64,000 nt of DNA from Comamonadaceae bacterium (lineage in GTDB: Bacteria > Pseudomonadota > Gammaproteobacteria > Burkholderiales > Burkholderiaceae_C). The position numbers were made by a program, and so were the translations under genes. The notes beneath the pieces are model-generated. The model searched no databases. It worked only from the letters and a program-made list of their open reading frames with translations, and had not been told where the DNA came from. The DNA is taken from positions 1-64,000 of the forward strand of contig QYPX01000081.1 of the NCBI GenBank assembly GCA_007280205.1, written 5' to 3'. Positions 16,346-25,208 of the stretch are shown here, piece by piece (the stretch's first letter is position 1; each line of letters starts with the position of its first letter).

Positions 16346-18136
16346 ATGAAGATGAAAATGGTTTTGGGTCCCTGGCGCTTGCTATGGCCTACCGGCTTGC
16401 TGGCCCTGTTGACGCTGCTGGGCGCTTGTGCGACCCAGACGCCTCAGGCTCAGCAGGCCGAAAAATCCGCCTGGGCGCCGCGTCCGATTGTCAGCGTGCC
16501 GGCTCAACAGGCGGCAGTGACGGCGCATCCGCTGGCGACCCAGGCTGCTTTGACGATGCTGGAGCAGGGCGGCGGCCCGATTGACGCCGCCATTGCAGCC
16601 CAGATGGTGCTGGGTCTGGTTGAGCCCCAATCTTCCGGCATCGGCGGCGGCGCCCTCATCATGCATTGGGATGCAGCCAGCGCCAAACTGACCAGCTATG
16701 ACGGCCTGGCCGCTGCGCCAGCCCGTGTCACCGCGGCTCTGAACATCGATCTGGATGGCACGGTGCTGAAGAACGACGACGTGCAGCGCGGCGGGCGCAC
16801 GGTTGGGGTGCCCGGAACCTTGGCGGTGCTGAAGCAGGTGCACGAGCGCTATGGCAAGCTGCCCTGGGCCGCGCTATTCGCTCCGGCCATCGAACTGGCC
16901 GAAGGGGGTTTTGCCATGCCGGCTTACCTGCACACTGTGTTGTCCTCGGCCAGCGCAGCCAAAGACCATCCTGACATGGTGCCGCTGTACTTCGGTGTCG
17001 ACGGCAAGCTGCGACCCGTTGGCGCCATGTTGACCCATACCGCCTATGCCCGGACGCTGCGCCGCGTTGCACAGCACGGCCCGGCTGCCTTGTGGCAAGA
17101 CGGCGCGGGCAGTGCCCTGGTGGGCTCCGCGCAGCGCGGCTTTCGTCCAACGTTGATGACTGAGGCCGATCTGGCAGCCTACCGCAGCGAGCCGCGCGAT
17201 CCACTGTGCGTGCCCTTCCTGGTGTATTCGGTCTGTGCCATGGGTCCCTCCTCCTTTGGTGGCGTGGTGGTGCTGCAAATGCTGCAGATGCTTGAGTCGC
17301 GCCCACTGGCGGGCGGGGAGGGCCCGAGGTTCAGCTTTGACGATCCGGAGTTTGTTCACTTTTACGCAGAGGCAGGCCGGCTGGCGCAGGCCGATCGCCA
17401 GCAGTACATCGGAGACCCCGGCTTTGTGCGCGTACCCACTGCCGCCCTGCTGGCGCCGGCCTATGTGCGCCAGCGTTCCCAACTGATCCATCCACAGCGC
17501 ATGACCAAGGACGTGAATGCCGGTGTCGTGGGTGGGGCGACGGCTGTTTCGGAACTGATGGCTGCGCCGACATCCGAGGCGGCGGACGCGACCAGCCAGC
17601 TCGCCATCGTGGACGCTGCCGGCAACGCACTGAGCATGACGACCACCACCAACCTCAATTTTGGCTCGCGCCTGATGGTCGGGGGCTTCGTGCTGAACAA
17701 CGCCCTGACCAACTTTTCCACAGCGCCGCGTGCTGGTCAGACTGCGCCCAACCGGATGCAGGCCGGCAAGCGGCCCGTGACATCGATGGCGCCGACCATC
17801 GTCTTCGACCGCAGTGGCAAGCCGGTCGTCTTAGGTGGCTCGGCTGGCGGCGGGCAGATCGTTGACTACATCACAGCGAGTCTGATCGAGATGCTGGCGA
17901 ACCAGCGCAGCCCGGCCGAGGCGCTCGCGCGCGGCCATGTCTCTACCGCGGTACGCGGCAGGCTGCAACTGGAAAAAGGCAGCAGCGCAGCGTCGCAGGC
18001 TGGCGCCCTGGCTGCCAAGGGCCACGAGCTTGACATCGTTCCCATGACCAGCGGCCTGGGCTTCCTGATGCGCCGCGAGGGGGGTTGGCTCGGTGCCGCC
18101 GATCCACGGCGCGACGGGGTGGCGCTGGGGCGGTAG
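16346..18136 (+). CDS. ggt: Gamma-glutamyltransferase-family lipoprotein (Ntn-hydrolase)
   Basis: A 596-residue self-cleaving N-terminal nucleophile hydrolase. The N-terminus is a lipoprotein signal with lipobox LLGAC (cysteine near residue 28), so it should be anchored in the cell envelope. Family features include EPQSSGIGGGALIMHW and NLNFGSRLMVGGFVLNNALT. The likely autoprocessing threonine is in EAADATSQLAIVD, equivalent to the TTH threonine of E. coli Ggt, although the following His is replaced by Gln. The segment that normally reads DxRExAP, whose arginine binds the gamma-glutamyl carboxylate, is YDGLAAAP here, so the substrate may not be glutathione. It has a good ggagaag ribosome site. 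It stands at the start of the block that separates yraN from diaA. Confidence 0.87.
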   Translation: MKMKMVLGPWRLLWPTGLLALLTLLGACATQTPQAQQAEKSAWAPRPIVSVPAQQAAVTAHPLATQAALTMLEQGGGPIDAAIAAQMVLGLVEPQSSGIGGGALIMHWDAASAKLTSYDGLAAAPARVTAALNIDLDGTVLKNDDVQRGGRTVGVPGTLAVLKQVHERYGKLPWAALFAPAIELAEGGFAMPAYLHTVLSSASAAKDHPDMVPLYFGVDGKLRPVGAMLTHTAYARTLRRVAQHGPAALWQDGAGSALVGSAQRGFRPTLMTEADLAAYRSEPRDPLCVPFLVYSVCAMGPSSFGGVVVLQMLQMLESRPLAGGEGPRFSFDDPEFVHFYAEAGRLAQADRQQYIGDPGFVRVPTAALLAPAYVRQRSQLIHPQRMTKDVNAGVVGGATAVSELMAAPTSEAADATSQLAIVDAAGNALSMTTTTNLNFGSRLMVGGFVLNNALTNFSTAPRAGQTAPNRMQAGKRPVTSMAPTIVFDRSGKPVVLGGSAGGGQIVDYITASLIEMLANQRSPAEALARGHVSTAVRGRLQLEKGSSAASQAGALAAKGHELDIVPMTSGLGFLMRREGGWLGAADPRRDGVALGR

Positions 18137-19360
18137 CTAGTTTTTGGTACTGCCTACGACACCCTTGTCGTGCAGGCGTCCGAACTCGGCCGAGTCCATC
18201 CTCAGCAGCTCGTGGAGCACCTGTTCAGTGTGTTCACCCAGACGGGGCGCTGCGCCGGCGGGCATGCGGGCGACGGCCGAGAAGTCTAACGGGATAGCGG
18301 GTGCGAGGTACGGTCCGACGCCGGGCTGCTCAATCGTGTTGAACATCGGGTTGGCTGGCGAGCACGACGGATCCTTGTGCACCAGTTGGCCCACAGATTG
18401 GTAGCGGCCCCAGCAGACGCCGTGTCGGTCCAGTATGGTCGCCAACAGCGCCATGGTCTTGCTTCCGACCCATTGTTGGACCGCCGCCGCAATCTCGTGG
18501 CGGGCGCGAAAGCGGCTCCCTTCCAGGCCTAGGTCCAGTGCAAGACGCTGGCCCAGTTGCGCCATCTGTGCGTGCAGGTCCATCGCATCGCAAAGTGACC
18601 GCCATTGTTTGCCCGTCAGTCCAACCAGCATGATGCGTTCGCCATCGGCAGACACAAAATCGCGTCCGAAGGCGCCGAACAGGTAATTGCCATAACGTCC
18701 GCGCTGCTGGCCGAGTTGCGCTTCGGCGATGAAGCCAAGATGCCCCATCACTGCCAGCGCGACGTCTTCCAGCGCCAGCCGGACATGCTGACCCTCACCC
18801 CTGCGGCGACGGTGGCGTTCAGCGGCAAGCAGGCCCACGGCAGCCATCTGTCCGGTTATCAGGTCCCAGGCCGGCAGCACGTGGTTGACCATTTCTTCGC
18901 CGTCCTCCCGCCCCGTGAGGAACGGCAGACCGACCCGCGAATTCACTGTGTAATCAACCGCAGAGCCGCCATGGCGATCACCCTGAACGGTTAGCTGGAT
19001 CAGATCACTGCGCTGCTCGCGCAGTTTCTCGAAGGAAAGCCAGCCTCGTGGTGGAAAGTTCGTCAGCAGCATGCCGGCATCGTCGCCCGGAGCGCAGATC
19101 AAAGCCATCGCCAGTTCGCGACCCTCAGCCGATGCGATATCCAGTGCGACTGATCGCTTGGACTTGTTGAGTCCACACCAGAACAGGCTGACGTTGTCTG
19201 GCGTCACCGGCCAGCGCCGGTAATCCAGGCCGCCACCAAGTGCATCGATCCGGATCACATCGGCACCCAATTGGGCCAGTGTCATGCCGCCCAGCGGGGC
19301 GGCAACAAAGGCTGCGGCTTCGACGACGCGCAGTCCGGAAAGGATGTTGTCGTGGGACAT
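18137..19360 (-). CDS. Family III CoA-transferase (CaiB/formyl-CoA transferase type)
   Basis: A 407-residue CoA-transferase that moves CoA between carboxylic acids without ATP. The N-terminus ILSGLRVVEAAAFVAAPLGG is typical. The expected catalytic aspartate lies in GEGQHVRLALEDVALAV, aligning with the QDAVL aspartate of formyl-CoA transferase. The ORF track extends it to 19711 inside the upstream gene. The ATG at 19360 has a textbook aggagat ribosome site and starts two bases after the stop of the acyl-CoA dehydrogenase gene, so the two are coupled. It is the last gene of the long minus-strand row and probably activates the acid made by the upstream enzymes for oxidation by the neighbouring dehydrogenase. 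Its stop codon abuts that of the ggt-like gene. Confidence 0.88.
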   Translation of the reverse strand: MSHDNILSGLRVVEAAAFVAAPLGGMTLAQLGADVIRIDALGGGLDYRRWPVTPDNVSLFWCGLNKSKRSVALDIASAEGRELAMALICAPGDDAGMLLTNFPPRGWLSFEKLREQRSDLIQLTVQGDRHGGSAVDYTVNSRVGLPFLTGREDGEEMVNHVLPAWDLITGQMAAVGLLAAERHRRRRGEGQHVRLALEDVALAVMGHLGFIAEAQLGQQRGRYGNYLFGAFGRDFVSADGERIMLVGLTGKQWRSLCDAMDLHAQMAQLGQRLALDLGLEGSRFRARHEIAAAVQQWVGSKTMALLATILDRHGVCWGRYQSVGQLVHKDPSCSPANPMFNTIEQPGVGPYLAPAIPLDFSAVARMPAGAAPRLGEHTEQVLHELLRMDSAEFGRLHDKGVVGSTKN

Positions 19361-19362
19361 GT

Positions 19363-21057
19363 CTATCTCCTGTCGGTTGAGCTTGCACGGGTCTGCAGTG
19401 CGCTCTCGAGCAGGCTGCGCGCGATGACTTTGAGCGCCAGAGTCTCTTCCGCACCCTCGAAGATCGAAAGCACGCGCGCGTCGACGAAGTAGCGGCTTAC
19501 CGGCATCTCTTCGGCATAACCCATGCCGCCGTGGATTTGCAGTGCTTCGCGGGTGATCCACTCGGCCGAACGGCATGCCAGCAGCTTGACAAGACTGGCT
19601 TCGATGCGGCCACCACCTTGGTCCATCATGCGGCTGACTTTGTATGCAAGCTGCCGACAGGCGGCGAAACGGGCTGCCATCTTCCCCAGTTTCGCCTGCG
19701 TCAGCTGGCAATCGATCAAGGGCGCACCAAAAACCTTGCGATCAGTCGCATACTGCAGTGACGCGCGCAGTGCTGCACGCATCACACCGCAGGCACGCGC
19801 GGCAGTCTGCATGCGTCCGCCGACCATGCCGGCCATGGTGAAATAGAAGCCCTGTCCGAGTCCGTCTTCGCCGCCAATCACGTTGGCCTCAGGCACGAAG
19901 TAATCATCAAAGGCCAGATCAAACGAGTGCATGCCGCGGTAGCCGATCGTTGGAATCGCCTTGCCGACCAGACGACCACCGCCATTCTGCCGAAAGTCAA
20001 ATGCATGGCCGTCATACGCAGGCTTTTCCACGAGGAGCAAACTGAGTCCCTTGTGACCGAGCGACCGGTCGGGATTGGTGCGCACCACCACCATCAGCAG
20101 TTCCGCCCTGCCAGCGAATGTGCACCATGACTTGGCGCCGTTAAGCAGCCAGCCACCGTCGGTGGGGATGCCTCTAAGGGACAGGCTGGCCACGTCCGAT
20201 CCGAAATCGGGCTCGGTGATCGCTATGGCGCACAAGGTCTGCCCGGTTGCGATTTTGGGTAACCAGAGTGCCTTCTGCGCCTCAGTGCCGCCGGCCATCA
20301 GCGCACGGCTCAGAATCTCCGGGCGTGTGATCAGGCTGCCTGCGCCCGCCAAAGAAGCCTCTGATAGCGCTTCCGTGACAGCCACCATCGTCACTGTGTC
20401 GTCGTGGTCGTTGGGCGCGCTGCCGCCATATTGCTCGGGGATCGACAGGCCGAACACCCCCATGTCACGCAGTGACTGCAGCAGTGGTTCAGGAATCGTC
20501 ATGTCTTGGCGGTGAATAGCCTCGGCCTGTGGTGCGACGACCTCCTCCGCAAAACGGCGAAACGCCGCCTGCACTATCGCAAGCGGCTCGTCCAGCGCAA
20601 TGCAGCCGATCTCGCCGGCGGCCGACGACAGCGCATGGCCCGCACCTGCCAGAGCCCTGGCGCCGCCCGCCGATCGGCGCAGATTTGCCCAGCCGGACTC
20701 GGCCGCCAGCGCCTGCAGCGGGGCAAGATCGAGGTCAAGTTCAATGTAGAGCATCTCCATCCTCGCGAGCACCGATGCAATCGCTTCCACGGCGAAGATC
20801 AGCGCAAGTCCGCCGTCCATGGCGCTGCTGTGCGTGTCGAGCCCGGCCAGCACGGTGTCGGCCGCGAGCAGGTCTGCGCTTGCCCATGCCATCTCGAACA
20901 AGACCACCTGGTGCTCATCGAGCCGATCCGATCGTAGTCTGCCATCCTGCGCGCAGGATGCCGCCAGGGTGGCCGCGCCGATCTCAAACAGGTGGCGCAA
21001 GCGCCCGAGCAGTTCCTGCGCGTTAGCGGTGTCGCGTTGCTGCGGGTTGTCCATCAC
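19363..21057 (-). CDS. Acyl-CoA dehydrogenase with an extra N-terminal domain
   Basis: A FAD-dependent acyl-CoA dehydrogenase of 564 residues, about 180 longer than the usual 380. The C-terminal 400 residues form the standard fold, with GVFGLSIPEQYGGS, ITEPDFGSDVASL, QIHGGMGYAEEMPVSRYF and the catalytic glutamate in LSIFEGAEET. The first 155 or so residues are mostly helical and alanine/leucine-rich. They resemble a degenerate, truncated acyl-CoA dehydrogenase helical bundle rather than a known accessory domain. Start is a GTG at 21057 or the adjacent ATG at 21054; a gaaggaag box precedes both. It would introduce a double bond into the acyl-CoA formed by the downstream CoA-transferase. Confidence 0.88.
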   Translation of the reverse strand: MMDNPQQRDTANAQELLGRLRHLFEIGAATLAASCAQDGRLRSDRLDEHQVVLFEMAWASADLLAADTVLAGLDTHSSAMDGGLALIFAVEAIASVLARMEMLYIELDLDLAPLQALAAESGWANLRRSAGGARALAGAGHALSSAAGEIGCIALDEPLAIVQAAFRRFAEEVVAPQAEAIHRQDMTIPEPLLQSLRDMGVFGLSIPEQYGGSAPNDHDDTVTMVAVTEALSEASLAGAGSLITRPEILSRALMAGGTEAQKALWLPKIATGQTLCAIAITEPDFGSDVASLSLRGIPTDGGWLLNGAKSWCTFAGRAELLMVVVRTNPDRSLGHKGLSLLLVEKPAYDGHAFDFRQNGGGRLVGKAIPTIGYRGMHSFDLAFDDYFVPEANVIGGEDGLGQGFYFTMAGMVGGRMQTAARACGVMRAALRASLQYATDRKVFGAPLIDCQLTQAKLGKMAARFAACRQLAYKVSRMMDQGGGRIEASLVKLLACRSAEWITREALQIHGGMGYAEEMPVSRYFVDARVLSIFEGAEETLALKVIARSLLESALQTRASSTDRR

Positions 21058-21085
21058 TCTTCCTTCAGGTGTTCAGCGCCTGGCA

Positions 21086-22075
21086 TCAGGTCTCAAAAAG
21101 ACGCGTCAAGTCCGCTGGTGACGTTGTGCCGTGCTGCAGGGCCAGCATCAGCAGAATTCTGGCCTTCCAGGCCGACAAATCGGAGCTCAGAACCGCACCG
21201 GCCTGCACCAACTGCTGCGATGACCCGGCAAATCCGTAGCCAAGCCGGGTGCCGCCTCTGGGAATCCGGGTAGCGACAACGACCGGCACACCCTGCTGAA
21301 TGACTTTCACAATGGCGTCGAACATGGCAGCATTGACGTGGCCCGAAGCAACCGCCTGCACCACCAGTCCGTGCGCGCCATTGTCCGCAGCAGCCCTGAC
21401 CAACCCACCGCTGGCGCCCGCATACATGGAAACAATTTCCACCGACGGCAGGGTTGCTGCGCGCAGCGGCAAATGAAGCCGTCGCGTCGGCTTGCGATGA
21501 AAAACCACTCGCTCTTTCACCAGTGCGCCCAGATAACCCCACTCGCCGGACTGGAAGGTCTCGACATCGAGCGTGTGGGTCTTGGTCGCTTCCCGGGCCG
21601 CGTTGATGTGGTCGTTCAGCGCCACCAGAACACCCATGCCGCGCGCCGCGTCGCAGCGGCAGATGCGCAAGGCATTGAGCAGATTGCGCGGCCCGTCGAA
21701 ATCCATCTCCGAGGCATTGCGCTGTGCGCCGGTGATGACCACCGGCTTGTCGGTACGCAGCGTCAGGTCCAGAAACCAGGCCGTTTCCTCCAGCGTCGCG
21801 GTGCCATGCGTCAGCACCACGCCGGCGATGTCGTCGCGCTCAACCAGCGTCTGTATCAGGGCTTGCAGCCCGACCCAGTGGCTGGGTTCGATCTGCGGTG
21901 AGGCCAGCCGCACAAAATCGTGCACCTCGATGGCGGCAGCGTCGATGACACCCGGCAACAGCGCCAGCAGTGCATCACCGGACAACACCGGCATGGCCAG
22001 TCCGGTGGTGGCGTCGATCTGCGAAACAATGGTTCCGCCGGTGGTGATCAGCGCGCAGCGCGCCATCGTGCTCAC
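21086..22075 (-). CDS. L-asparaginase/glutaminase family amidohydrolase
   Basis: A 329-residue member of the bacterial asparaginase I/II fold (threonine amidohydrolase). Both catalytic signatures are visible: the first threonine in ALITTGGTIVSQID, and the second in GVVLTHGTATLEETAWFLD, followed by the lysine region VVITGAQRNASEMD. There is no signal peptide, so it is cytoplasmic. The listed GTG start lies one base after the stop of the Bug receptor gene upstream; an ATG nine bases further in is an alternative. It could release ammonia from asparagine, glutamine or a pathway amide. It is unrelated in sequence to the second asparaginase at 59.5 kb. Confidence 0.88.
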   Translation of the reverse strand: MSTMARCALITTGGTIVSQIDATTGLAMPVLSGDALLALLPGVIDAAAIEVHDFVRLASPQIEPSHWVGLQALIQTLVERDDIAGVVLTHGTATLEETAWFLDLTLRTDKPVVITGAQRNASEMDFDGPRNLLNALRICRCDAARGMGVLVALNDHINAAREATKTHTLDVETFQSGEWGYLGALVKERVVFHRKPTRRLHLPLRAATLPSVEIVSMYAGASGGLVRAAADNGAHGLVVQAVASGHVNAAMFDAIVKVIQQGVPVVVATRIPRGGTRLGYGFAGSSQQLVQAGAVLSSDLSAWKARILLMLALQHGTTSPADLTRLFET

Positions 22076-22076
22076 T

Positions 22077-23066
22077 TCACTCGACGGCGATGTTGGATTT
22101 TTGAATTACCTCGCGCCATTTCTGGATCTCGGCCTGCACGTAATCGGCGAACTGCTTGGGTGTACCACCCACGGCTTCGGCACCCAGTGTCTGCAGGCGT
22201 TTCTGTACATCGGGCATGGCCAGAATCTTGTTGATTTCCTGGTTGAGCCGGTTGATGATGGGCTGGGGCGTGCCGGCTGGCGCTGCCAACCCGTTCCAGG
22301 AACTCACTTCAAAATCGGGCAGGCCGGCTTCCGCCATTGTCGGCACGTTGGGCAGCTCTGGCAAACGCTTGGAGTAGGCCACGGCCAGCGGGCGCAACTG
22401 GCCGCTCTGCATCTGGCTTAGGGCACCCAGGGACGTCATGAACCCCATCGAAACATTACCCGACATGACGTCCATCATGGCCGGCGTGGCGCCCTTGTAG
22501 GGAACGTGCAGCATCTCGATACCTGCACGCAGTTTGAGAAGCTCGCCCGCCAGATGCGGTGAACCGCCTGTTCCGGATGAAGCAAAGGACAATTTGTCCG
22601 GCTGTGCTTTGGCCAGCGCAATCAGCGAACGCAAGTCCTTGACCGGCAAGGACGGACTCACCACCAGGACACTGGGCGAGGACATGAACTGGATGATCGG
22701 GCTCAGGTCGCGCACCGTGTCGTACTTGAGATTCTTGTAGACCGACATGTTGGTGGCGTTGGCGATGGTTTCCACCAGCAAGGTATAACCATCCGGCTTC
22801 GCACGAACCACCTGCTCGGAGCCGATGTTGGAGCCGGCTCCGGCCTTGTTCTCGACGATCACCGGTTTGCCAAGCGCCAAGGCGAGTTTGGTGGCCACGA
22901 GTCGCGCCATGATGTCGGTGGCGCCGCCCGGCACAAAGCCGACCACGATGGTGATTGGGCGCGACGGGTAGTTGTCGACCTCGTCCGCGGCAAATGCAGC
23001 CGAGGCTGTGGTCAGCAGGGACGCGCTGGCGAGCGCGCTGGCAAGCGTTCTTTTCAACAGATTCAT
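22077..23066 (-). CDS. Bug-family (TctC) tripartite tricarboxylate transporter receptor
   Basis: A 329-residue periplasmic solute-binding protein with a Sec signal peptide ending near ASAAFAADE. Family hallmarks are YPSRPITIVVGFVPGGATD at the start of the mature protein and VIVENKAGAGSNIGSEQVV. Bug proteins bind carboxylates or amides and feed TctAB-type membrane pumps, but no TctA or TctB gene is in the window. It is one of two Bug genes in the minus-strand catabolic row, with 240 bases separating it from the aminotransferase gene upstream; a separate promoter could lie there. Confidence 0.92.
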   Translation of the reverse strand: MNLLKRTLASALASASLLTTASAAFAADEVDNYPSRPITIVVGFVPGGATDIMARLVATKLALALGKPVIVENKAGAGSNIGSEQVVRAKPDGYTLLVETIANATNMSVYKNLKYDTVRDLSPIIQFMSSPSVLVVSPSLPVKDLRSLIALAKAQPDKLSFASSGTGGSPHLAGELLKLRAGIEMLHVPYKGATPAMMDVMSGNVSMGFMTSLGALSQMQSGQLRPLAVAYSKRLPELPNVPTMAEAGLPDFEVSSWNGLAAPAGTPQPIINRLNQEINKILAMPDVQKRLQTLGAEAVGGTPKQFADYVQAEIQKWREVIQKSNIAVE

Positions 23067-23306
23067 GGTGTCTCCGGGTGTGGCCTGTTCGTCGTAGACG
23101 GTGGCAGGCGCTTTTCTCTGCCCATGGCTGCAAGCCCTGGGCCCTTGCCATCAAATGGCTGACAGGAAATTTTAGTCAGATCAGGAAGCCAAGGGAGCGT
23201 AGTTTTCATTCTGCATTACCTAAGAAAAACTGATCAAGCGGCGCCTCTTGCGCGTGCCGTGCCCTTGTCGCAAACGATACTGGCCCAGTTCGCTTCACAA
23301 GGCGGC

Positions 23307-24218
23307 TCACACGGGCGTCAGCCAGTGGTGGCGGTCCGGCACCAGCTCGCGCACGGTCTCGAAATAGCTCTTTTGCAGCATGCGTGTGATCGGACCCACC
23401 GCGCCGTCGCCGACCGGCAGGCGGTCGATGCTGATGACGGGGATGATCTCCTGTCCGGTGCCGCAGAGGAAAGCCTCTTGAGCGAAATAGAGTTCGCTGC
23501 GGTCCACGTCGCGCTGAAGAACGGCCTTGCCAGTAGCCTCTTCGTAGAGAGTGATGATGGTATCGCGCGTGACGCTCTCCAGAATGCTGCTGCCCAGACC
23601 CGGCGTGATAAGACAGCCGTCGCGCACCATGAAGAAGCAGGCGATGGGTGCTTCCGAGACCTTGCCGGCGCTGGTGAGCATCAGGGCGCCGTCATAGCCG
23701 TCAGCCTTGGCTTGCAACTGGGTCAGGCGGGCGTTGTGGTAATTGGCCGTGGCCTTGATGCGCGGCGGGCTGGCGTTGTCCGACAAGCGGCTCCAGGAGC
23801 TCACGCCCAGGCTCATGCCGGTTTCTGCGAGCTTGGGGCGTTCGCGTGGCGACGCTGCCGCCGTGAAGCCGACCGGGCCGGTGGTAGCCATCAGTCCAAT
23901 GGCCTCGATGTAGACCAGCAGGCGTACGTAGACATCGTCGTCGGGCTCGTTGGCGCGGATCAAGCGCGTCAGATACTCCCGCACTTCCTCCAACTCGAAC
24001 TTACGGTCAAAGCGCATCACCTTCATGCCGGTCTGCATGCGCTGAACATGTGCGGCCAGACGAAATATCTTGAAAGCACCGGTCTGCGGGTTGCGGTAGG
24101 CTCGAATGCCCTCGAATACCGTGGTTGCGTAGGCCATGGCCAGTGACAGTGGATGGACACGGGCATTGGCGAACGGCATCAACTCGCCGTTTTGCATGAT
24201 CACAAGTGGTTGCCACAT
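23307..24218 (-). CDS. Branched-chain amino acid aminotransferase-like (fold type IV PLP enzyme)
   Basis: A 303-residue fold-type IV aminotransferase interconverting amino acids and 2-oxo acids. The N-terminal half has the IlvE pattern AMAYATTVFEGIRAYRNPQTG, and the PLP lysine is in PPRIKATANYHNARL. C-terminal features are the segment KVSEAPIACFFMVRDG, where housekeeping IlvE proteins have VSEGTGEN, and FLCGTGQEIIPV. That departure, and its place in a catabolic gene row between two Bug receptors, suggest a specialised transaminase for a pathway intermediate rather than the biosynthetic enzyme. The product 2-oxo acid would suit the TPP-dependent enzyme encoded further upstream. Confidence 0.87.
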   Translation of the reverse strand: MWQPLVIMQNGELMPFANARVHPLSLAMAYATTVFEGIRAYRNPQTGAFKIFRLAAHVQRMQTGMKVMRFDRKFELEEVREYLTRLIRANEPDDDVYVRLLVYIEAIGLMATTGPVGFTAAASPRERPKLAETGMSLGVSSWSRLSDNASPPRIKATANYHNARLTQLQAKADGYDGALMLTSAGKVSEAPIACFFMVRDGCLITPGLGSSILESVTRDTIITLYEEATGKAVLQRDVDRSELYFAQEAFLCGTGQEIIPVISIDRLPVGDGAVGPITRMLQKSYFETVRELVPDRHHWLTPV

Positions 24219-24224
24219 GTCGAT

Positions 24225-25196
24225 TCACTCCTTTTTCATTCCGAGCTCGGGCACCAGTCGGCCCATCTGACGATAGACGCCAACGACTGAGGCGCTGAAA
24301 TCGGTCGGACCCATGTAGGCCGGTGTACCTTTGAGCTTGGCCACCAGATCGACAAAGGCGGGTGAACGCGTCATGTCGCTGGCGGCCTGCTCCCACTGGC
24401 GGACCACGTCAGGTGGCATGGCAGCCGGGCCTGCGATGCCGTAGAAGATCGGCACCGAAACCGGGAAACCGAGCTCTTTGTAGGTCGGTACGCGCGGGTA
24501 CTCGGGGATCTTGTCGGGACCACTTTCGGCGAGCAGGCGGATCGTTCCGGCCGCGGCGAAGGGCGGGAACTCGGCGGCAACCAGCGCCTGGATTTGACCT
24601 CCGAGCAGTGCGTTCATCGCGTCGGCGCCACCTTTGTAAGGGACATAGGTTGCCTCGATGCCGGCCGCCCGAAAAGCAGCCAGGGTCGAGATATGGGTAC
24701 CACCATTGGTAGCTGCTGTGGACCAGAACAAGCTGTTCGGCTTTGCCTGGGCCGCGGCCATGAATTCCTGAATTGTCTTGAACGGCGAATCCGACTTGAC
24801 GAACAGCGGTTGCGCGCTGACCAGGAACTGGAACAGATAGGTGAAGTCTTTGGCGGGATCGTAGGCGACTGTCTGAAAGTAGGGCGCGACCGTGAACGGA
24901 CTGGTTGTTGCCAGAGCCACCGTGTAGCCATCGGGCTTGGCGCGTGCCAATTGGGCGGCTGCGATGGTGGCACCAGCGCCCGGTTTGTTGTCCACCACTA
25001 CCGTCACCTTCCAGCGCTCACGCAGATAATCGGCGATCCAGCGCGCTGACATGTCGCCTGCGCCGCCAGCGGCGAAGCCGACGATGATGGTGACCGGTCG
25101 CGAGGGGAATTTCTCTGCCGGTTGAGCCATTGCTGTCGTTGCCATTGCCAGCGACGTGCAGATCAGTCCGGTTGCTCTTGTCCACAGTTTCAACAT
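24225..25196 (-). CDS. Bug-family (TctC) solute receptor
   Basis: A 323-residue periplasmic binding protein. The signal peptide ends around TTAMAQPAE, and the mature region starts FPSRPVTIIVGFAAGGAGDM, followed by VVDNKPGAGATIAAAQLAR. It differs enough from the neighbouring Bug protein (22077-23066) to suggest another ligand. Six bases separate its stop from the aminotransferase start downstream and 12 bases separate its start from the RraA-like gene upstream, so it is within the operon. No matching membrane pump genes are nearby. Confidence 0.92.
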   Translation of the reverse strand: MLKLWTRATGLICTSLAMATTAMAQPAEKFPSRPVTIIVGFAAGGAGDMSARWIADYLRERWKVTVVVDNKPGAGATIAAAQLARAKPDGYTVALATTSPFTVAPYFQTVAYDPAKDFTYLFQFLVSAQPLFVKSDSPFKTIQEFMAAAQAKPNSLFWSTAATNGGTHISTLAAFRAAGIEATYVPYKGGADAMNALLGGQIQALVAAEFPPFAAAGTIRLLAESGPDKIPEYPRVPTYKELGFPVSVPIFYGIAGPAAMPPDVVRQWEQAASDMTRSPAFVDLVAKLKGTPAYMGPTDFSASVVGVYRQMGRLVPELGMKKE

Positions 25197-25208
25197 GAAA
25201 TAGTCTCC

